Origin: Carallia brachiata
Taxonomy: Eukaryota > Streptophyta > Magnoliopsida > Malpighiales > Rhizophoraceae
Assembly: GCA_021464245.1 (NCBI GenBank)
Contig: JADCRB010000018.1
Location: 3,396,015 to 3,460,014, forward strand
Reading direction: 5' to 3'
DNA: 64,000 bases
The translations under genes were made by a program, and so were the position numbers. The stretch's first letter is position 1, and every line of letters begins with the position of its first letter. Below are positions 55,828 to 64,000 of the stretch, one piece after another. Under the pieces are notes generated by a model. It worked only from the letters and a program-made list of their open reading frames with translations, was not told the origin of the DNA and did not search any database.

Positions 55828-57389
55828 CTTCTTGTACCTTTGCTTTTCTGTTTTGCTCTAAGGAGAAAACGGCGGTAGAGACTTGTAAGAAGGTGTTAGA
55901 GTCGATCATGTTAATCCAGTGTAATGAGGATAATTATATATGGACCCGACGAGGTATACCGAGCTTGGTGCACCAAGCCGGATATCGAATTATATTTTAT
56001 TAGTTTTTTTAATAATTTAAAGTTTAGATTTAAATGGTGTTAATATAAAATATAAAGTATAGACTTATAAACCATTTTATTAATTTGTTTATTAATTTTG
56101 GTTTGTTTGGTATACTTAACATTTCTAATTATATGTAAAAGGTAAAAAGACGAACATATAGAGCCCATGTTTTTTAAATATTTTTTACTTAGGAAAATAT
56201 TTTTAATAAAAAATTTAGTTTAGTCTAATATTATTTCACATAACTCGGCCTTATATGGTCTCAGCATAACTCATAGGTTAGGATACATGGTAAGGCAGTC
56301 AGATCACTAGTTGTATACCCTCTATTTCTTTTAATTTTTATATTATATTTTCTTTAAAATATGACAACTGACAACCAAGCCAACACTTGATTGAATCTTT
56401 ATAAGATTTACTAGAGATAAACGATTTTCAAAAGAGATTTTCCATATCATTCACATGATAAACTTATTAGAATAATTTTTTGTGAATAATAAACTAAATG
56501 CAATAGTTTAGGCCATAGCCTTATATACCTATTTATTTATATTAATTTTCTAACCTTAAAAAATATAATTAATAAGGAAAAATATAAATAAGGCTATTCA
56601 AATAAGACTCTTAATTAAGCTAAAACTTTCTAAAATTAATAAATTATTTATCTTTTTGATTCATTACGAGTTCCAACCATGAGTTACACAATGAATAACT
56701 CTTTAAAATCTAAACTAGAAGTCTTCGCTTTAACGACTTAGAGGGAATTTTGCACAATAAATAAAAATTATAATGTAATTTTGAATAACAGGGTATATAA
56801 TCTCCACGACATGTCATGAGTCATATCCTTCTACTTGAAAAAAGGTCGCCCCACCCTCGAGTTGGAATGACAAAATGACTCTTTCTGTTTCTTTAAATGG
56901 AAAGATTTAAAGTAGAACGCATCATGCAGATGATTTTCTACCAATTTATAATTTATATTGTGATTTTCAACAATTTTTATTTGATACTCTATTTACTTGT
57001 TTCAGAGTATTTTAGTCTATTTAAGTGTTTTAATTAGTATAATTTTAGAAGACTTGATCCCTAATTCAAGAATATTGTAAGAATACTTAAAAAATATTAT
57101 TGTTTGGAATATTCTTGATTTAGTTATTAAGAATTTTTTTTGCTAGCTATGGATATTACCTTTAAATACGTGTTTAATCCCAAGTGCCAAACAATCCCAG
57201 CTAATTATTCTAACTTGAGTTTTTAGCTAGGTTTGAGATTCCAAAGTTCAATCGACAATGTGAAAACTACGTTTAGTATAGCATAAGATTCAATGAAGTT
57301 CCAATGACATATCAAAGAGAAAAAGAATGTTCCATCATGTTGTATATGAATGCAGAATGAAAACAACTTGTCACTTTTTAGTATAATCT
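55828..57389. other. Upstream flank, then intergenic; end of the F-box array
   Basis: The stretch 56190-56790 resembles 23130-24000 in parts. After about 56800 there is no more similarity to the array. No gene is seen. Confidence 0.4.
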
Positions 57390-57620
57390 TTGGCAGATCA
57401 ATTTTTTGGGCATATCAGCGATTACCCAAGAGTTTGCAGAGGACACCAGCCATTTGGAGTGCCAATCTACTATCTGGACTATCTCTTATTAAACCACAGT
57501 CCAAGCACAGAGTCCATGGAAAACGATATTGCAGACATCTATTTATGGAAAATCAAAGAAACTACTGAATCAAACCAAAAATCAAAAAGAAATGCATTGA
57601 AAAGTTTACACAAAGCTTAA
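57390..57620 (+). other. Open stretch of unknown nature, possible exon remnant
   Basis: About 77 codons are open without an ATG at the start (it opens with TTG). They encode FGHISDYPRVCRGHQPFGVPIYYLDYLLLNHSP and a polar tail. The composition is protein-like, but I recognise no family. A chance frame is quite possible. Confidence 0.15.
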
Positions 57621-58548
57621 ATTGTAGCGAAAAGGAGACAGCTCTTTTGAGGCATATTTCAAGACTTCAAGAATATCATATCAAAATCGTATCTAGGAAA
57701 GAGAGTCTCGAGTTTAAACCTCCAATGGAACGAATTCAATTAAAAAAAAAAAAAAAAAAAAAGGAGAATTGTACAATATTATGTTTGTCCAATCCAATTT
57801 TAGATGGATGTTTTTGAATTATGGGTTCAATTAGATCCACATAACTTGGTTTTTGCCAGAAAAATTAGGTGACAAAGAGTGAGTAGACGGGAACCTTGAA
57901 ACAGACCACGTTGATGTCCTCATTACCACTTGTTTATTTATTTTAAAGACCAAACCTGAATGCCTACCTTCATGTGTCTTGAGATTGTAACTGAAATCTA
58001 TACCATTGCCCAAAGGTATATGAGTTTTTTTTTTTTCTCTTAGCTGATTGTACCTTAAATAATACTAAAAATTTCACTTAGTCCATTTAACAACGAGATT
58101 TAATAATTTTTTTTTTTTTTTTCAAATTTGGTTATCTAAAAATGTTCCACGGGATCGAAACCAAGGCAATAATGATAAAGTAATTTGAGCGTTGATGTCA
58201 TTAGCAGCCACCCTATATCACTTTAATCTTATTTAAAAAAATCTCACCAGAATATATATTTTTTTTAAACCAAGTGATCTACTTCATAAGTTCTTCATGG
58301 TAAGGCACATCAATATAATTTGAAGAAACAACAGATCTATGGTAGGCCAAAATCTCACAAGAAACTTCTGGCAAGATGATCATTTCCGTATGATCACACC
58401 TGCTTTGCTTTCTTCTGTCTTTTTATGACAAGAGTATTGGCCTACGCACTACCACAAAGACAAAAGTTCAAAGATTACACGTCAGAAACACCAAACGCCC
58501 CCTCGTGAGTTTATTAACATTTTGCACCTAACTGATATAATATAATAT
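57621..58548. other. Intergenic and 3' region of the glyoxalase gene
   Basis: No gene is seen. The 3' UTR of the minus-strand gene should begin at 58548 downward. Poly-A and poly-T tracts lie at 57742-57762, 58027-58038 and 58109-58122. Confidence 0.4.
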
Positions 58549-60510
58549 CTACTGCTGAACCACTTGGTGAATCTGCTGACGCTGCATCATCTGGAGATTT
58601 AGGCGGGAGCATGATCGTGCCATCTCACCGGCAAGAGGGATCACGGGGAGATTATCACAATTGCAAATCTCGATCATGAATCCATCTGGGTCGTGGAAGA
58701 ACAATTGATCAACATGAATACCACCTTCCACTACCACAGCCCTTATGTATTTGATTTCCATTTCTTTCAGCTTCTTCTCCACTGCTCCCATGCTCTCACA
58801 CTAGCCATTAATCAATCAAACAAATTAATTTAATCATCAACTAAACGTACTTTTCCTATCGAGTACAACATATTATAAGAGTATGACTAGGTGAGTGTAC
58901 ATGTAGATTAAGAAGATACAGATGAACATGCAATCCACATTTAAATTTCTTTATTCATATGATTCAATCATTTAAGGGATCATTTTGATCTCTTCCCACC
59001 TATGCCCCGCTAAATATATATGACTAAGAAGTCCAATTCTGTGTGCTGGTGTGATTGTGACATGGTTGAAAGCATTTAATCAACCAAACATTGTATTTCT
59101 CCTCTCCAATACGTCACTACTCACTAGACTTCTTATTTTCTTCAATTTTGTTTTCAATTTTCCATTTAAGCAAACACACAAACGTGACAAAAAAACAAGC
59201 AATAATTAGTCGAGAACTTCATGGTTAGGGAAGAAAGAAAGTGACAAGAACCATAGAGACATCAACTCAATCCCAACTCTTCAACTCCTATTAGTCCAAA
59301 TTCAAAAATGGGCAGCATGAAAACTACAAAGCCAACAGCAACAGGTTCAAAGTAACCCAATTCTTAGTGAATTGTCAAGTGTATGCCAAATTGGCAAAAA
59401 TGTGTATGATCAGGCGCACTGCTGAAATTATATATCAGCGGTGGAAGGTTTGTTTGCATATAGGCATATTCTCATATTTGGACTTCCTAGAAGTTTCATT
59501 TTCACTGGCATCATCAAATGTTTCCTTTTCGAGGCATAGTTTGAAATTAATGTTAGATTATATAACCTATAACAATTCTACACATTAGTCCAATTAATGC
59601 AAGTGCAATCAAAGTTTAATCACCAGTTGATGTAATTGTTTTTAAACTCATTATCTTGCTTTTTTAATCTCCTATTTATATTCCTAATCCAATACTAGAA
59701 CCATAACAAACAAAAACTCGAGTACTTTAAATAACAATAACTTTACTAGTTTAAATGCTACTAGAATATTGACACTTAATTTACGATGAATTTCAATTTA
59801 ACTTCATCAAAATAGACTATCTGGTGATATCATCAAACTAACTATTTTCTTTGTATAATAAGATGCAACTAAAGAACATATAGCAACTACTTGATGCAGA
59901 ACAAAAAGTGACTTAAAATTAAAGGGGCTACAATAAGATTAGAAATTCCGGACGACTCAGAGAAATATTTGTGAAAAATAAGAATAAAACTGTTTATCAG
60001 TTTTTTCAGAGACCCACATAAACCCACTATGTGGGAGCATAATGCTTTTAGCTACCCTTTAACCCAAAACAAGAAAGAAAAAGCAGAAGAAAAGAGGAGA
60101 AAAAAGATTACCTGGAAAGAGAGATGACTATCCTTTGGGTTAATTCCATCTTTCTTGGGCAAGTTTTCAGGATCTTCAGATTGCAATAGATGAATTCCAA
60201 TTCCATAGCCAAATAGCCTATGCAAGCAACATTAGCAAGACCACCAAATCAGAGAAATTAAATTCCACAAATTATGCTTTCTTTAAATTAATCCAGAAAG
60301 TTGGTTGCATAATTGAATTATTTCAACAATATCTCGAAAGCTAATATATTATTACCATGCCCCATCAAAGTCAAAAGATCCAGGGCGCATAATAGGCACA
60401 AAACCAAGAACATTCTCGTAAAAATCAATGGATTGCTGAACTGATCTACAAACAAGTGAGATGTGATTAACAGACTTGAGATGAAGTGGGTTTCTCGCGT
60501 TTTCCTTCAT
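58549..60510 (-). CDS. Glyoxalase-I-like (VOC superfamily) protein, 3 exons, 170 aa
   Basis: The exons are 60356-60510 (ATG), 60112-60217 and 58549-58800 (TAG). The junctions are GT-AG: CATG|GTAATA, ATAG|GCTATT, CCAG|GTAATC and CTAG|TGTGAG. They join in frame to 170 residues, the usual length for short plant lactoylglutathione-lyase-like proteins. A VOC fold is visible: NHISLVCRSV (15-24), FYENVLGFVPI (30-40), WLFGYGIGIHLLQ (52-64), DSHLSFQCESM (81-91), and HDPDGFMIEICN (123-134). Candidate metal ligands are H16, H83 and E131. The C-terminus is Gln-rich. The family includes methylglyoxal-detoxifying enzymes, but many short plant members have no proven glyoxalase activity, so the reaction is not certain. 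No secretion signal is apparent; cytosol is likely. Confidence 0.9.
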
Positions 60511-60720
60511 TTTCCAAGAAACCAATCAACAAAACTTAACACAACACCACCCCACCAAGATGGCAACTTTATGGAATGATTAACCAAACACAAGAAACTT
60601 AGAAAAACCAATCCCAAATCAAATAGGCCAGGACAAAGGGCAGAAAAAGAGCGAAAAATCAAAGAGATTAAGGTTGTTATCACTCACGGAACTGCGAGGA
60701 ATTGTGAGGGAAATAGAAGG

Positions 60721-60732
60721 GACTATTTATAG
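60721..60732 (-). promoter_or_regulatory. TATA box of the glyoxalase-like gene
   Basis: The minus strand reads CTATAAATAGTC, a canonical plant TATA element, about 210 bp upstream of the ATG. Confidence 0.6.
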
Positions 60733-62392
60733 AAGCACAAAATAGCCGAATAATGGCAATTGATTGTAATTAGTTATAATTTTATTTTTATTGTGTTTGG
60801 TTGGTTTTATCCATGAAAAATTGGAAAATTCGGTGTAGGTTGAAGCTGATGCGCACCGTGCCGTAAAAGAAGACGACAATTGCAGGGCACGTAGATTCTA
60901 CGTGTAAATAGTCATCGCTATCCAACCTCGTTGCATGAGATCGACACGTAGCATACGGTAAGCAACTCTATAATCATTTTTATTTTAATTTTTTTAAACT
61001 TAGTCTAACTGATTAAAGAAGAAAAAATGATTAAAAAAAATTGATTAAAGAGATCGAGAATTTAAACTCTTAACTTATTATTTACTGATATACTGTCAAT
61101 ATCATTTAAATTATAAACTCACGGTAAGTAACTTTATAATCATTGATTAGCTGGAATTTTAGAATCTACGCATATTGTGAAAAAAATAATGATAATTTTT
61201 TTTAGTGATTATACTTGTAATCAGTTATATAATAAATTTAATAAATTATATTATAAAAATTTCGTTAACAAATATTTTAACACTGTCCAATTCAAAAATA
61301 GGACTAAATAGGAACACTAATGCTGTCTCGAATCAGACTTAGGTATAGTATTTTATTGTTAAGTGTCCTCGCCCGTTAATTGAGTTTGAAGATTTGGTCC
61401 AATTGCAGTGTCTGATTCTAGATTTAATAATTGTTGGGTGAGCTGTGGTAAAATTATGTTCGAACTTATCAGTATTCGAGTAGTGAGTTTATCCCTATTA
61501 AGTGGTTAAATGAAGTGCTCAAATAAGGAATTATCTTGATCTCGATTTACAAGTACGACGAACAATATATCTGTAATATACTTTTTTTAGTTTGAGTAGT
61601 TTACAAATGAGGGGGGGGGGAAATAAACAAAAAGAAAAGATTTAACCCAAAAAAAAAAAAAAAAGAGGTAGCCGTAATCATATGTTGCTTATATATGAAT
61701 AAGGCAATTAAAAGGATCGATAAATTTCGATGGCCCTAGTTGGTTAACTTTAGATCTAATTAATCCAAGCAATAATGGCATATTGACATGTTAAGTATCA
61801 ATACTATGATGATGACCCATCAATCATATATGTACACTAGGGGAATACATAAAAATAAAATGGGACTATTAGATCACTAAATATTGACTCAAGCCTATTA
61901 AACACGCTATATAAAATGAGAATGCAAGACAAAATTTTGTCATTTAGATGACTCCCATATAAAGTTGCCAATCTTTTAGCTACTCGAACGTTCCAGTTCC
62001 AAGTATGTTTTGAGAAAAAGTAATAAATGTATTAAATTATTCAGCAAAAGTAAATGGACGGGCTAAAGAATGGGTGGCAGACAGGCTGGCGGGAATCTCA
62101 CCACTTTTTGCTTTTTTTTTTTTTTTAAGTATAAAATGTGTAACAAATTTTGTATAATCTTCATAAGTTTTATATACAGATTATATAATACAGTGTAAAT
62201 GTGAAACATTCATTACATAATCAGCACCAATCTCTTGGTATAAACTGTATTAAATTTGTTGCAGGTCTTAACTAATTTGTTTCACATTATATATGAATTT
62301 AAAAAAAAAAAAAATGGCGTGAGACCCGACATTACCTATCTATAGTCCGATCAATTGGCTCAAACTATAAATTATTAATTGTGTATGACACG
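60733..62392. other. Intergenic, no gene seen
   Basis: AT-rich sequence with no recognisable gene. A poly-G run (61611-61620) and a poly-A run (61649-61664) lie in it. Confidence 0.4.
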
Positions 62393-62414
62393 TATATATA
62401 TATATATATATATA
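62393..62414. repeat. (TA)n microsatellite
   Basis: A TA dinucleotide run of about 11 units. Confidence 0.85.
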
Positions 62415-62614
62415 CTGGCAATTGGCTAATGAGTCAGCATGACCACGACCTATTGTCCGGAAGTTTCACAAATTATTAAGAAAAAACAAAGCATCTGATT
62501 GATAAAAAATTTTAAAATATGGTCGGTGGCTATTTTCTCCAAATGATCCCATTTTAATTGCATCCATTTATGTTTGTTCTCGAGTAGAGTCGTTTTCATG
62601 TTGTTTCTCTTGTC

Positions 62615-62634
62615 TATATATATATATATATATA
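62615..62634. repeat. (TA)n microsatellite
   Basis: A TA dinucleotide run of about 10 units. Confidence 0.85.
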
Positions 62635-64000
62635 GTCACAAGGCATCTAAAATCAAAAATAAATTCTGAATAAATTTCAATTTACTGGGTTCTTCAAAGA
62701 GATTGAGATCATCGCTCGCTAATATGGAGCAAGAATTTCTAATCAGTTTAGTTTTTGGTTGGATTTGCACAATTCATTGTGAATTGCAATCTGCATCGGT
62801 TTTCAATAAGGGAAATGTTTCCTCGCCGGAAAAATGAAAAATTTAAGATTTAATTTTTTTAATAAAAAATATTTCCGGACAAATTTTCTAGCAAAATCCT
62901 TCAATAACTGTGAAAGTTTATTAGACTCTGCATCTTGAAAGAAAAGTAAATAACTTGAATATCACTTAAGCATTAAACTCAGTCCTAAATGCGTACTGCA
63001 CCTTTCTTGTTTGACCTGTCTTTTTGTTTGTTTTCCTTATCATCATGAAGCATGAGGTTAAACCAGCCCAATCTGAACTGGGGGGGAAATATCTGTGCAG
63101 CTTGTCTCTCTTCCATTTTTTATTTTTTTTAAACAAGGGATGTTGGAAGTTTAAGAATTAATAACAGAGGATTAAAATTCAGATACAAGATCAAGAGGTC
63201 TCATGAAAATAATCTAACTAGATATATTAGAGATACGAGTGTGGGATTTGTCTTTTTTCCCAATCTAAAGTGTCACAATTGACATTGATTTACCAATGGA
63301 ATCTGCCATATGTGTTCAGAAAAAAGAAAGAAAGAAAAGGGCGCTCTCAAATATCTGGTTTATAGAATTTGTGAATTGAGACCTATTTTTATACTGTTGT
63401 TGTTCTTATTTAATAATTTTTATAGGACAAACTTATCGTCTAAATATTATTGGGTTCTAGTAAGCTTCCACCATGTTCGGTCTTGATGTACTCTCGGCAT
63501 AAATTTATGTTTACTAAGAGGGCAAACCATAATAAGAGGACTTAAATTCCAATCAATGCGAAAAAAATAAAAAATAAATTACCAATGATACTACGCTCTA
63601 TATCTGTTCATGCTTGAGCCCACATAACGTTCATTAATTTGGTAGACTAATTTTGATTCTCTCTTGCTATTTTTGTTTGCAATTATTATTAAATGAATTG
63701 GTGTAATTTTCAAGTGATAACATTAATGTTAGAGAACATGAATCACTCATGGTTAGTCTGACGAAAATAATGAATTAAAAATGTATGGGGTACACATACC
63801 ATTTTAAATGAGAACCACGCTGGCAATCCAAAATCCATTTTAAATGAGAATTGTTAATCTATGGTGTTTGTAATTTGGGCCAATTGAAGGAAATTATCAG
63901 ATTGCTTGATGAATCCATGTAATTAGTATTTGAATAGGGATTAAAGACTCTAGTTCAAATTAGGGACGAACAATATATAAGCTGTTTTATTGATTTTCTC
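62635..64000. other. Intergenic, no gene seen
   Basis: No open frame or repeat that I recognise, up to the end of the window. Confidence 0.4.

Noticed and set aside
1..64000. An S-RNase gene next to the F-box array
   Set aside because: I looked on both strands for the HGLWP-type and second catalytic-His motifs of RNase T2 and found none. The window may simply not reach it.
1..64000. CRISPR arrays, operons or bacterial ribosome-binding sites
   Set aside because: The window is plant nuclear DNA. The direct repeats seen are transposon ends, LTRs and duplicated genes.

Overview
The window is nuclear DNA of a flowering plant, very probably a woody eudicot. Genes have short GT-AG introns, intergenic DNA is AT-rich, and the mobile elements (hAT, Ty1/copia, MITEs, tRNA-derived SINEs) are typical of plants. 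The F-box proteins resemble the CPR1/CPR30-like and S-locus-F-box-like families that occur as tandem arrays in, for example, Citrus. The genus is an inference, not something I can prove here.

From 1 to about 56,000 the window is a tandem array of eleven F-box/FBA gene units, all on the minus strand, in three sequence groups that I call A (128-1372; 12246-13502; 42702-43957), B (3'-end remnants at 6772-7346 and 36417-37337) and C (7839-9118; 21719-22967; 25489-26748; 28495-29832; 37911-39164; and one split between 49248-50043 and 55354-55827). Only three are open from start to stop: 12246-13502 (418 aa), 28495-29832 (445 aa) and 37911-39164 (417 aa). The others carry single-base deletions, nonsense codons, truncations or a retrotransposon. 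The order B-C-A with its flanks occurs twice (about 6.3-14.5 kb and 35.1-45 kb), so the array grew by block duplication. The open copies should encode substrate receptors of SCF ubiquitin ligases: an N-terminal F-box to bind SKP1/ASK and a C-terminal FBA region to choose the target.

The array has been heavily hit by mobile elements. A nearly 5-kb hAT element (15978-20952) has a perfect 8-bp target duplication, a decayed transposase gene and a piece of a PPR gene inside its ends. A Ty1/copia element (50044-55353) with two LTRs, a primer-binding site and a polypurine tract has split one F-box gene. There are several hAT-type MITEs, three with recognisable 8-bp target duplications, and other MITE families. 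SINE-like pieces sit at matching places in paralogous units.

From about 56 kb to the end the DNA is single-copy in look. The one clear gene is a three-exon glyoxalase-I-like (VOC superfamily) gene at 58549-60510 on the minus strand, with a TATA box upstream. I saw no RNase T2 gene, rRNA, true tRNA or CRISPR array. The most interesting points are the PPR fragment carried by the hAT element, the possible S-locus nature of the array, the replacement of the upstream leader exon in two group A genes, and a suspicious excess of single-base deletions that could be decay or assembly error.
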